39,905 nucleotides of DNA from a virus: positions 1 through 39,905 of the IMG/VR virus record IMGVR_UViG_3300027413_000016; one strand, given 5' to 3'. Below the pieces are notes generated by a model, which did no database searches, was not told the DNA's origin, and worked only from the letters and a program-made list of their open reading frames with translations. Position 1 is the stretch's first letter. Each line of letters begins with the position of its first letter. The translations under genes were made by a program, and so were the position numbers. Positions 15,017 through 22,658 of the stretch are shown here, piece by piece.

Positions 15017-15679
15017 CTATGCATAAGCCTGCAGAAGCTTTAATACTTCATTTAATGCAGCATGTCTATGGTTGTCTTTTAAAGTAACAGCATGTACAAA
15101 TTTTGAACTTTTAACTTTAGGAACATCATGTATAGCTGAGTCGTTACTAAATTTTAAATCAATTTGTTGTGGGTCACCTGTTAATATCATTGTAGAACCT
15201 TTACCTAATCTACCTAATACCATTCCTAGTTGTTGTTTGGTTAAGTTTTGAAACTCATCTACTATAACACAAGCATTTTCAAATGTTCTACCTCTAAAAT
15301 GTGATAATGATACTAACTCTATAGTTTCATCACTTTCCATCTTTTGTAGTATGTCTGGTTTATTGTATACTTTTCTCATATTAGAACGGATTGGAACTAA
15401 CCAAGGTTCCATTTTTTCTTCTAATGAACCAGGTAGAAAACCATTATCTTCATTTGATACTGTAGGTCTTGTTATAACAATTTGATTAACATTTCTTTTA
15501 AAGAACATATCTAATGCTACTTGAACTGCTAATAACGTTTTACCACTACCTGCTTTACCGATGATAAAGTTATAGGGGTGGGCTAAAATTTCAGCTTTTG
15601 CTGTTTTTTGTTCTTCAGATAAGGTAATACTAAATTTAATATTCCCTTTTGGTGGGGTTTTTGATATATTTTCTGGCAT
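15017..15679 (-). CDS. phoH: PhoH-like ATPase
   Basis: 220 residues. Walker A GKAGSGKT at 41-48, Walker B VIVDEFQNLT at 138-147 and TGDPQQID at 167-174 are those of the PhoH ATPase domain, as in the short PhoH proteins of marine phages. Proposed roles in RNA metabolism or phosphate stress remain unproven for phages. The gene is downstream of a glycosyltransferase and ends in promoter cassette 12. Confidence 0.93.
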   Translation of the reverse strand: MPENISKTPPKGNIKFSITLSEEQKTAKAEILAHPYNFIIGKAGSGKTLLAVQVALDMFFKRNVNQIVITRPTVSNEDNGFLPGSLEEKMEPWLVPIRSNMRKVYNKPDILQKMESDETIELVSLSHFRGRTFENACVIVDEFQNLTKQQLGMVLGRLGKGSTMILTGDPQQIDLKFSNDSAIHDVPKVKSSKFVHAVTLKDNHRHAALNEVLKLLQAYA

Positions 15680-15689
15680 AATATTAATA

Positions 15690-16736
15690 TTAAAATTCTA
15701 AACTTACTCCTATGGCTTTTGCTGCTATTTGCATTTGTTCTTTATATGCACCCTTATAAACTTCCTCCTTAACAGGTAATAATTCATTTTGAGGGATTTT
15801 AATACCCATTCCTAAACAACCATATGAGAAAGCTTCTTTATGCCTTCCCGCATTATTAAAAATAGAGGCTATTATCCATAAGGGTTCTAATCTACTTTTT
15901 CTAAAATTCCAACATCTTAAAAAATCATATAAAACTTCATTTTCAAAATGTTTAAAACTTTCGTTAAGTCCTATTTTACACATAGCTATATGGTATAAAG
16001 ACCAAAAAATTTCTTCTTGACTTATTTGATGGTTATCTACTATTTTAGTTCTTAAAGTGTAAAATTTAATTGCTTTTTTATAATCACCTGCTTCTAAATA
16101 AGATTGACCTAAATAATATAAAGTTCTTGTATCCTTTGGGTTTCTTTTATATTCTTTTAATAATAATTTAGCATCTCTTAAAAATTTATCTTCTATGGAG
16201 ATTCCATGAGATTTTGCTCCCCCATGGATTTTAGGAATAACATAAATATCATCTTGAGATTGATTTTTAATGGTATTAAGTGGAAGATTAGGAATTAAAT
16301 AATTATGGATTACACCTTCCCATTTCCATCCTAAAAAATTATCATTTTTAATATTAATTATTCTATTAGAGGCAAATACTTTAGTAGGTAATTTTACTTT
16401 TATTTGATTAGCATCTCCTAAATTTTCAAATATTTTTTTACTTTTATAATTTAAAACTTCATCAGCATCTAAAATTAAAGCATAATCTGCTTTTCCTATA
16501 GCAGGTTCTAAAGCTAATTGTCTATTTACCCCAAAATTTTCCCATTTATGATGATGAACTTCACCTTTAATGTTATAACCATCCATAATTTCTTTAATTA
16601 ATTCAGGTGTACCATCTTCTGAACCTGTATCAGATATTACATAATATGAAATAATATCTTTAATAGATTCAAAACATTTTGGTAATGTTTTTGATTCATT
16701 TTTAACAATCATGTTTAGACAAATAGTAGGTATCAT
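15690..16736 (-). CDS. Family 2 glycosyltransferase with TPR region
   Basis: 348 residues. GT-A start CLNMIVKNESKTLPKC, the nucleotide-sugar segment VISDTGSEDGT (33-43) and a metal-binding DAD at 90-92 (ALILDADEVL) mark a GT2 enzyme. Residues about 190-260 form a TPR-like helical repeat (TRTLYYLGQSYLEAGDYKKA), as in SunS-like transferases. Acceptor unknown; could be protein, surface glycan or DNA. ATGA overlap with the J-domain-like gene; separated from the main glycan island by about 4.5 kb. Confidence 0.88.
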   Translation of the reverse strand: MIPTICLNMIVKNESKTLPKCFESIKDIISYYVISDTGSEDGTPELIKEIMDGYNIKGEVHHHKWENFGVNRQLALEPAIGKADYALILDADEVLNYKSKKIFENLGDANQIKVKLPTKVFASNRIINIKNDNFLGWKWEGVIHNYLIPNLPLNTIKNQSQDDIYVIPKIHGGAKSHGISIEDKFLRDAKLLLKEYKRNPKDTRTLYYLGQSYLEAGDYKKAIKFYTLRTKIVDNHQISQEEIFWSLYHIAMCKIGLNESFKHFENEVLYDFLRCWNFRKSRLEPLWIIASIFNNAGRHKEAFSYGCLGMGIKIPQNELLPVKEEVYKGAYKEQMQIAAKAIGVSLEF

Positions 16737-17284
16737 TTTTTTCTTTCTTTTATAGGTTGGGTTTTTAGTAAATGGTTTTTAAAAGTATCTTTTTTTTCAT
16801 CTGGAATATGGTGCCAATGCCAAGCTATTGTATTTTTTTTCTCTTCAATTTTTTTCTCAAGATTACTACAACTTTGTTCAAATGAATTAGCCATTTCTTT
16901 ATCAATATAATCTTCAACTTTAATGTCTACATCTAATGCTTCTAAAATTAACCCTACAGTATCTCCACTATTATATAAAACTGAAATTGATTTAAATCTA
17001 TCTTCATCCCCAGTTTCTCTATCTGGGTGGTAGATTTTACTTAGTTGCTTATATAACTTTTTTCCAGGTTTATCTTCTTTAATAGTTTCTTCTTGTTCTT
17101 CTTGCTCTTCCTTAAGATTTTCTATTTTTTCTTTATTGATAGCCTGTTGCCTTATTTTTTCCTCATCAGGGTTATCTTCAAAATCTTGATTGAATTCTTT
17201 AACATATGTTTTTAATAAATTGTTAACATCTTCAAGATCTTCTAGATAAAATTTATATTTATGAATCCACTTCTTATAAGACAT
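16733..17284 (-). CDS. J-domain-like protein
   Basis: 183 residues from the ATG at 17284; the longer frame begins with TTG and is not preferred. After a Glu-rich linker, KKLYKQLSKIYHPDRETGDE carries the HPD tripeptide (86-88) between two helices, as in the J-domain that stimulates Hsp70 ATPase. The rest is coiled coil. The partner would be host DnaK. Together with the phage GroEL, GroES and Hsp20 it suggests a phage chaperone programme. J-domain call is from this motif alone. Confidence 0.65.
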   Translation of the reverse strand: MSYKKWIHKYKFYLEDLEDVNNLLKTYVKEFNQDFEDNPDEEKIRQQAINKEKIENLKEEQEEQEETIKEDKPGKKLYKQLSKIYHPDRETGDEDRFKSISVLYNSGDTVGLILEALDVDIKVEDYIDKEMANSFEQSCSNLEKKIEEKKNTIAWHWHHIPDEKKDTFKNHLLKTQPIKERKK

Positions 17285-17501
17285 ATTTCTCTTTATATTT
17301 TTCAATAAAGCTTTCTCCTATGGATAAATGTAATATTTCTGCTTTGGAGGGAACTCCGGGCAATTTATCTCTTTCAAGACCATCTATAACTTCATCTACG
17401 TTTTTAGTTTTATAAACTTTCATTTTGGTTTTAGCGTTTGAACGGTTTGACGTTTTAAATACTAATACTGTTGGGTATACATATGACTTCTCTCTAGGCA
17501 T
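17274..17501 (-). CDS. Hypothetical 75-residue protein
   Basis: The ATG at 17501 (MPREKSYVYPTVLVFKTSN) is preferred to one 33 bases further upstream because it overlaps the HNH gene by only 8 bases. Basic, mixed alpha/beta. Overlaps the J-domain-like gene by 11 bases. Confidence 0.55.
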   Translation of the reverse strand: MPREKSYVYPTVLVFKTSNRSNAKTKMKVYKTKNVDEVIDGLERDKLPGVPSKAEILHLSIGESFIEKYKEKYVL

Positions 17502-17877
17502 GTTTATGTTTTTTATTAATAAAATCTCCCTCATCTATTGATTTAAATAAATGACAATATTTACAAATTAACTGGTAGTTAGATGGTTGTTCACCTTTTA
17601 ATGTGCCCTTAATTTTTGGGTTAATGTGGTCAACATCCATTCCTTGTACTATATCTTTTAATGTACGATTAGGAAATCGCTTTTGCAAATCATCTTTACA
17701 AATTTCACATATGGTACCTTCCCCTTTTAATATTTTTTCTAGCTTATACATTAACCAAGGTCTTGATGGGGCATTCCTAACCCATTCTTTATATTTGTTA
17801 TGAGTAGAACAAAACTTATATTTTTGAGATTTATTATAAAACTCTGTTTCTATATTACACCAACTGACTTGACACAT
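17494..17877 (-). CDS. HNH endonuclease
   Basis: 127 residues. Zinc knuckle CEIC (57/60) with CKYCH (105/108), the DHI core at 83-85 (MDVDHINPKIKG) and N100 fit an HNH beta-beta-alpha-metal nuclease. An N-terminal CQVSWC / FCSTH pair may bind a second zinc. Free-standing homing-type HNH enzymes are common in T4-like phages. One of three HNH-like genes within 3.1 kb. Confidence 0.8.
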   Translation of the reverse strand: MCQVSWCNIETEFYNKSQKYKFCSTHNKYKEWVRNAPSRPWLMYKLEKILKGEGTICEICKDDLQKRFPNRTLKDIVQGMDVDHINPKIKGTLKGEQPSNYQLICKYCHLFKSIDEGDFINKKHKHA

Positions 17878-17993
17878 CTTTTTCCTTTTTTAGGACCTTT
17901 ATTTTTTTTAGTTTTAATACCATTCATCTCATTATAGACTTCCCAATATAAAGACGATTGTTCTTCACAATAATATCTACCTTTTTTCTTCAT
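17850..17993 (-). CDS. Hypothetical 47-residue basic protein
   Basis: Frame starting MKKKGRYYCEEQSSLYWEVY, with a Lys-rich middle (KTKKNKGPKKGKR) and ending VKSVGVI. It overlaps the HNH start by 28 bases and the 61-residue gene by 17, which is much for this genome, so the call is tentative. Confidence 0.4.
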   Translation of the reverse strand: MKKKGRYYCEEQSSLYWEVYNEMNGIKTKKNKGPKKGKRCVKSVGVI

Positions 17994-18162
17994 TGTTTGA
18001 TTTTTTCCAGTGCCATGCACCTGATCCAATATAATATTCTTTAATGTATCCTAATTTTTCCATTTCATCATCTGCATTTGTACCATTTCTCTTAGCGGCA
18101 GTCATTGCGTAGTAACTATCTAAGCTCATATTATTTTTTATCTTTCTAAACATTTTCTCCAT
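17977..18162 (-). CDS. Hypothetical 61-residue protein
   Basis: Basic, with a Trp-rich GAWHWKK end. It overlaps the preceding HNH gene by 25 bases. No recognised family. Confidence 0.5.
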   Translation of the reverse strand: MEKMFRKIKNNMSLDSYYAMTAAKRNGTNADDEMEKLGYIKEYYIGSGAWHWKKSNNEEKR

Positions 18163-18644
18163 CCCATATTAACAGCAAATATAGCATCACTTTTACTATT
18201 AATATACTTAAGATTTTCATTTTTAACTAAATTATCTAAAAACTTATTTTCTACCCATTCTTCTGTAGAAGCATTTAATTTATTATGCCCCCAATGTCTA
18301 GTTGTTTCTTCTATTGCACTTCTTAAACTTTCTTTTACATGCCAAAAAATATTGTAACTTCCAATATTAGTTCTTCTAATCCATTTATCCATTTCATCAG
18401 GATCATTAACATTGGGAGCTTCTTGATGACAACGATTACATAAAAGCCTATAATTGGAAGGAATATCTTCTCCCTCTAAAGCCGATGGTATAACATGACA
18501 TTTTTCAGTATTTTGACCATCATGTCCACATCTCCAACAATGAGAATGCATTTCTGAGGCATCTACCCCATACCCACACTCATTTATATTTTTCCTTCCC
18601 CATTCTATAATCTGTTTTTTAGTAGTTTTCATACGTTTTCTCAT
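18138..18644 (-). CDS. HNH endonuclease
   Basis: 168 residues. CWRCG (36/39), CHVIP (H50), SNYRLLCNRCH (N64, C69, C72, H73) make an HNH core with structural zinc. The C-terminal half is helical and probably binds DNA. AAATAAAAGTTATG start context. Homing-type or late DNA-processing role cannot be told apart. Confidence 0.8.
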   Translation of the reverse strand: MRKRMKTTKKQIIEWGRKNINECGYGVDASEMHSHCWRCGHDGQNTEKCHVIPSALEGEDIPSNYRLLCNRCHQEAPNVNDPDEMDKWIRRTNIGSYNIFWHVKESLRSAIEETTRHWGHNKLNASTEEWVENKFLDNLVKNENLKYINSKSDAIFAVNMGWRKCLER

Positions 18645-18649
18645 AACTT

Positions 18650-19093
18650 TTATTTTTTAATTTTTAACTCTAGTGATTTAATATGTTTACAACGTCTGTT
18701 TTTAGCCATCCATGTGCCGGGGCAATCACAATGATACTTACCTGAATCTGGGTAGTATCTAGTTGTATACTCAATGTCACTTGAACTGCTCTTATTTGTT
18801 TCTATAATTGGGTCCTTTCGTTTTACAACTTTTGGTTTGATATTTTTAATATCATCTAATGTTGTTTCAGGATGTACCTTTTCCATTGATGGTAATATAA
18901 ACTTATCACCATTATTATCTGTGTATAGTGAGGCACTCAAATATGGGTGCTTCATTTCATAGTAAAATCTTTGTACATTTACAAATTTACCATATCCAGA
19001 TGGGTTGAATGAAAATTGTGAGGTAGGACTATGAACTATCCTAGTTCTTAGATTACCATGCTTGTTTAAATTTTGAAATTTGAATAATGCCAT
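18650..19093 (-). CDS. SWIM zinc-finger protein
   Basis: 147 residues. The C-terminal CDCPGTWMAKNRRCKHIKSLE has the CxC...CxH pattern of a SWIM zinc finger (C122, C124, C135, H137), which binds DNA or protein partners. The N-terminal half (WYL-like beta) is unassigned. In phages such proteins are uncharacterised. Start follows AAAGGTATG. Confidence 0.7.
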   Translation of the reverse strand: MALFKFQNLNKHGNLRTRIVHSPTSQFSFNPSGYGKFVNVQRFYYEMKHPYLSASLYTDNNGDKFILPSMEKVHPETTLDDIKNIKPKVVKRKDPIIETNKSSSSDIEYTTRYYPDSGKYHCDCPGTWMAKNRRCKHIKSLELKIKK

Positions 19094-19102
19094 ACCTTTA
19101 TT

Positions 19103-19321
19103 TTAATGAAAAACTCTACCTGATTCATAAGCTTGCTGTTGAATATACTCATCTGCTAATACATCATAATCTGTACTATCACAAACATTACAGCCTTTAT
19201 TATTACATGCTCCACAATTTACAACTGTACCTGCTGTTCTAGCAAATTCAATCATTTCATCACATATTTGATTTATATTTTTTACTGAATTTCCTCCAAA
19301 CATTTTATCTAATTCACTCAT
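19103..19321 (-). CDS. Small zinc-binding protein with DnaJ-like Cys motif
   Basis: 72 residues. CGACNNKGCNVC (C36, C39, C44, C47) resembles half of a DnaJ-type zinc-finger repeat. Since a J-domain-like gene lies 1.8 kb downstream in the same transcription unit, a split J-protein system is conceivable, but the motif alone is weak. First gene after promoter cassette 13. Confidence 0.65.
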   Translation of the reverse strand: MSELDKMFGGNSVKNINQICDEMIEFARTAGTVVNCGACNNKGCNVCDSTDYDVLADEYIQQQAYESGRVFH

Positions 19322-19338
19322 AACCTTAATTTTGACGT

Positions 19339-19369
19339 GAATATACGAACAATATTTCAGGTAGCCAAG
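19339..19369 (-). promoter_or_regulatory. Promoter cassette 13
   Basis: CTTGG, 20-base spacer, TATATTC; leader CGTCAAAATTAAGGTTATG. It overlaps the last codons of the 114-residue gene upstream. It heads the long run from the zinc-binding gene towards PhoH. Confidence 0.7.
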
Positions 19370-19701
19370 GAATCTATGATAGAAGTTAATTCTTTTTCAG
19401 CTGTTTTTTTATCTAGAAAATCCATTGCTTTTTTTATTTCAGCACATTTTTCATATTCTTCTTTTTTTTCATATGCCTCTAAACTTTCTTCTAGTGTGTG
19501 GTGGAAATCTTGCTTGTCAATGGTAATGTCATATACAGCATCTTCGTCTGTGCTTATTATACTTAAAGCATGGTGGTGACGTTTTTTACTTTTTAGATTT
19601 TTTAATACAGTACTAACTAATGCTTCATATACTCTAAAATCTTTGGATTGAATTAATTTTTCAAATTCTTCTGCGTTTTGTACTTCAAATTCAGTTGCCA
19701 T
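19357..19701 (-). CDS. Hypothetical 114-residue protein
   Basis: Helical, with HH pairs (KKRHHHALS, DFHHTLEES) and a C-terminal acidic helix. No motif I can assign. It follows the 58-residue basic gene by one base. Confidence 0.65.
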   Translation of the reverse strand: MATEFEVQNAEEFEKLIQSKDFRVYEALVSTVLKNLKSKKRHHHALSIISTDEDAVYDITIDKQDFHHTLEESLEAYEKKEEYEKCAEIKKAMDFLDKKTAEKELTSIIDSLAT

Positions 19702-19702
19702 G

Positions 19703-19879
19703 TTAAAATAATTTTAAAAAGTTAGTATCTATCTTTTTCTCCTTAAGCTTTTGAAACTTTTCGTCTTTTTTAAGCATTTGCGTAGCTAATTTTTCTACAT
19801 GCTTAGCCTTTTGCGTGTCAAAATCTTTTACAATTTTGTCATGTTTCTTTTTTTTAAGTAGAGGTTTGACTTTTCTCAT
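19703..19879 (-). CDS. Very basic 58-residue protein
   Basis: Frame starting MRKVKPLLKKKKHDKIVKDF and ending DTNFLKLF. About a third Lys; probably one long amphipathic helix, so nucleic-acid binding is plausible. Promoter 14 lies just upstream; the stop is one base from the next ATG. Confidence 0.6.
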   Translation of the reverse strand: MRKVKPLLKKKKHDKIVKDFDTQKAKHVEKLATQMLKKDEKFQKLKEKKIDTNFLKLF

Positions 19880-19886
19880 CGAACAT

Positions 19887-19917
19887 AAATATATGAAGAT
19901 AAGATGTTCCTGGCAAA
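19887..19917 (-). promoter_or_regulatory. Promoter 14 (degenerate)
   Basis: TTTGC at -33, the fixed-length spacer and TATATTT at -7, between the stop of the HNH-like gene at 19918 and the ATG at 19879. No leader motif. Likely drives 19703-19879 and 19357-19701. Confidence 0.5.
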
Positions 19918-20565
19918 CTATCTGTATGATACTAGATTGTAGGGGTCATCATCGTCTATAGGGTTTTCACCATCTAGACCTAACTCCTTTAACCTTTTCA
20001 AATGATAGTCGTCTAGTTGCATATCTACAGCATCTGTAGTTTTAGATACTGAGAGATTATCCTCTAATTTTTTAATGTCTCTTTCTGTGAATACCTCACC
20101 TATAAATAAAAAATAACAGTTATAACATAAAAATTCAATGTTATTTAATCTATAGTTTAGTTTATTTTTATCTTTAAAATGTAATATTAAAGGTACTTTA
20201 TGGTCCGTTACTCTATGCTCTGTAAATCCACAATTACCACAACATTCTTCTAAATAACCCTCAGTTGTAAGTCTATATTTTAATTTATCCGGGGAGAATG
20301 AAGCAGCATTTATTCTACCCTCTATTATATCTAATAAGGCAGGGTCTTTTTTACCATTAGTTAAAAATTTAGGTATACCCTTACCTGAGGGGTTCAAATG
20401 AACTTCAAATAAAGTTTTACCAGATTCTTCATCTTTATACAATTTCATGTATTTTTTAAGATGTTGGTAAGAGCAATTTAAATAACGGGCAGCGCCAGCT
20501 ACAGATTGGGTTTTATCCATAGCATTCAAAATTTGTTCTTTTGTATAACTTTTTGCTGCTGGCAT
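19918..20565 (-). CDS. HTH plus HNH-like zinc protein
   Basis: 215 residues. Residues 8-42 form an HTH (TKEQILNAMDKTQSVAGAARYLN). Residues 108-150 hold a zinc-bound HNH-like fold: CCGNCG (C109/C112), the PLILHFKDKN strand, LNNIEFLCYNC (N141, C147, C150). The catalytic His pair looks degenerate (LHF), so it may be a DNA-binding protein derived from an HNH nuclease. The acidic C-terminus (DGENPIDDDDPYN) is unusual. Confidence 0.65.
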   Translation of the reverse strand: MPAAKSYTKEQILNAMDKTQSVAGAARYLNCSYQHLKKYMKLYKDEESGKTLFEVHLNPSGKGIPKFLTNGKKDPALLDIIEGRINAASFSPDKLKYRLTTEGYLEECCGNCGFTEHRVTDHKVPLILHFKDKNKLNYRLNNIEFLCYNCYFLFIGEVFTERDIKKLEDNLSVSKTTDAVDMQLDDYHLKRLKELGLDGENPIDDDDPYNLVSYR

Positions 20566-20877
20566 TTATTTGTCTGTTTCTACTATTGTAAATGGTCCTT
20601 GTAGGTTTCTACCTTCAGTTTTGTTTGGAGTTATTTCTGTTTTAGTTTTATTTTCCATTTCTTCATATCTCTCAAATTGCTCTTGTGTCATTACTTCTAA
20701 ATCAACCCATGTATGGTCACCTGTTCCTCTCATTACAGGTACTCCTCTTTTAGCTGAAACTGTAGAACAGTTTACACATACATGAAAACCTAATTCTCTT
20801 CGTTTTACTGGCATTGGGTTTCCACATTTTGGACATGCTATCATTTCTAATTTTTCCATTGTTTTTGTTTGATACAT
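20566..20877 (-). CDS. DksA/TraR-type zinc-finger protein
   Basis: 103 residues. CPKCGNPMP (15/18) and CVNCS (34/37) spaced as in the C4 finger of DksA/TraR. DksA-type proteins bind RNA polymerase in the secondary channel, but the coiled-coil arm is not obvious here, so only the finger is supported. A second start (residue 7) is possible. It abuts the neighbouring genes. Confidence 0.6.
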   Translation of the reverse strand: MYQTKTMEKLEMIACPKCGNPMPVKRRELGFHVCVNCSTVSAKRGVPVMRGTGDHTWVDLEVMTQEQFERYEEMENKTKTEITPNKTEGRNLQGPFTIVETDK

Positions 20878-20880
20878 ATA

Positions 20881-21276
20881 TTAATCTTTAAATAACTTTA
20901 ATTTTTTACACACATTGTATACTTGTAATGGTGTTTTTGCTTTATGTCTTTTACCTGTTTTTTTATCTTCTATATATTGTTCATCATCTTCGATTTTGGC
21001 TCCGTTAACATACCAAAACATTACTTCACCTACTTCTAAACCATAGTTTTCATATACTAAATCTTCTATGGTTTGAAAATATAAATCTTCATACATTATA
21101 AGATTTAAACCATATTCTGTAAATATTTTATCAGTGCGTTCTTGCATGGACACTAACCTATTTAATATAGCAATAAAAAATGCTTTATGTTTATTTTCAT
21201 TTTTTTTAGAACTTTCTTCCATTTGAAGTTTTAAACCCCCAATAGTAATAGATTTTTTTGGTTTTTTATCTTTCAT
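20881..21276 (-). CDS. Hypothetical 131-residue protein
   Basis: Basic N-terminus, then a helical core with EDLYFQTIEDLVYENYGLEVGEVMFW, possibly a conserved phage motif. Start and stop overlap as TAATG with the glycosyltransferase upstream. Not recognised. Confidence 0.65.
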   Translation of the reverse strand: MKDKKPKKSITIGGLKLQMEESSKKNENKHKAFFIAILNRLVSMQERTDKIFTEYGLNLIMYEDLYFQTIEDLVYENYGLEVGEVMFWYVNGAKIEDDEQYIEDKKTGKRHKAKTPLQVYNVCKKLKLFKD

Positions 21277-22016
21277 TAAAAAATATCTCTATAAAAATTA
21301 TTATTTGGAATCATTTTATTTTGTATATCATTTGCGGATCTTTGATAGTATTGTTGTCTTCCTGGGATAGGGTGTTTTAATGTTAAATTGTTTTTTTTAT
21401 TTCTTAAATAACCTACTATTAAAGGATCTTTATGTTCACCTAATTTAAAATTGTATTTTGGGTTTAATTTAATAAAATTCTCTAATCTCCACCAATAATC
21501 TGTATCACCTGAAAATCTTGTATTATCATAATACCCTAAATAGGGAAGTATTTTTTTAGAATAAAAAACATTTCCTTCACTTGTTGTAATGTGAGGTTTA
21601 CCATTTTCATAATCTACTTCTTTTGTCTCATACCACATTCTTATGTAAGTTGTTTTTAAACCTACTGTGTTAGGGTTATAGTTTAAAAAATCATTAATTT
21701 TGCTTAACCTTGTTAAATCCATTGAATCATCTGCCCCAGAAAAATTCCAATAATCCCAATCACCATTTAAATTAGCTAATAAAGCTTTATTAATACTATA
21801 ATAACATCCCTCATTTTTTACATTATATAAAAAAGATATTTTTTCATGGTTTTTATATCTATTTAATAATTCTTCAGATTTATCAGTTGAGGCATCATCA
21901 AGTAAAACTAAATGCCAATTTTTATATTCTTGTTGAAGGACACCTTCTATTGCTTCCTCAAAACACTCTCCAGGATTGTAGTAAGGTATTATTATTAAAA
22001 ATTTTTTATTTTCCAT
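21276..22016 (-). CDS. Family 2 glycosyltransferase
   Basis: 246 residues. GT-A signature: IIIPYYNPGECFEEAIEGVL, LLDDASTD at 39-45 and a GADDSMD metal site near 95-100. C-terminal part differs from polymerising GTs; single transfer likely. Last gene of the main glycan island; donor and acceptor cannot be told. Confidence 0.88.
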   Translation of the reverse strand: MENKKFLIIIPYYNPGECFEEAIEGVLQQEYKNWHLVLLDDASTDKSEELLNRYKNHEKISFLYNVKNEGCYYSINKALLANLNGDWDYWNFSGADDSMDLTRLSKINDFLNYNPNTVGLKTTYIRMWYETKEVDYENGKPHITTSEGNVFYSKKILPYLGYYDNTRFSGDTDYWWRLENFIKLNPKYNFKLGEHKDPLIVGYLRNKKNNLTLKHPIPGRQQYYQRSANDIQNKMIPNNNFYRDIF

Positions 22017-22019
22017 ATT

Positions 22020-22658
22020 TTAGAATATTAATCTAATAACTTCAAATGACTCAGCCAAATTAAAATTAATCTGTTTACCTCTAATCATCATTAAAGATTT
22101 TATATATTCTTCACTAATATAGTTTCTAAATGATTGAGATTTGTACTCTAAAATAGAATCTACTTTATTCTTTAAATCTTGTTCTTGAACTTTAATAAAA
22201 CATCTATTACTAATGTCTAAATTATTCCAAGGTAATTCATACCCTAATATACTTGTTTTTTTAAAGGCTCTTAATCCCTCTTCATAAATGGTTTTATGGT
22301 CTTGATGAATATCAAAAGAATTATGAATTAATACTAAATCTGGTTGGAGAGTATTATTTAATCTAACCATATCTTCTAAAATATCTTGTCTATTTTCTGG
22401 GAAATTTCTTACTTTGTATCTTAAGGTTTGGATATTATTTTGTGGTATTCCTAACTTACTACCAGCTTTAATTATTTCTTTTGAAGTAATATCATTAGGG
22501 AATTCTTTTGGGATTGATTCTTCACATATTGAGAAAGCAACATAATGTACCTCTTTACCTTCTCTACAAAATCTTGAAATTGTAGCTCCTGCTCCTATTT
22601 CCCCATCATCTGTATGAGCTCCTATTACTAAAACCTTATTAAAAATATTAGTTATCAT
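22020..22658 (-). CDS. PIG-L/LmbE-family deacetylase
   Basis: 212 residues. AHTDDGEIG at 14-22 corresponds to the AHPDDE metal motif (Thr replaces Pro), and HQDH at 118-121 supplies the second metal ligand. The family removes acetyl groups from GlcNAc-containing or similar sugars. It overlaps the acyltransferase gene by 4 bases. It fits removal of an N-acetyl group from a glycan intermediate; a BshB-like thiol-cofactor role is less likely because no BshC is seen. Confidence 0.87.
   Translation of the reverse strand: MITNIFNKVLVIGAHTDDGEIGAGATISRFCREGKEVHYVAFSICEESIPKEFPNDITSKEIIKAGSKLGIPQNNIQTLRYKVRNFPENRQDILEDMVRLNNTLQPDLVLIHNSFDIHQDHKTIYEEGLRAFKKTSILGYELPWNNLDISNRCFIKVQEQDLKNKVDSILEYKSQSFRNYISEEYIKSLMMIRGKQINFNLAESFEVIRLIF

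Noticed and set aside
20866-20885. ATATATGTAT motif shared with regions near 29590 and 36622, considered as a second promoter class
   Set aside because: At this site the motif is simply the start codon region of the gene at 20877, and the other two copies share too little flanking sequence.
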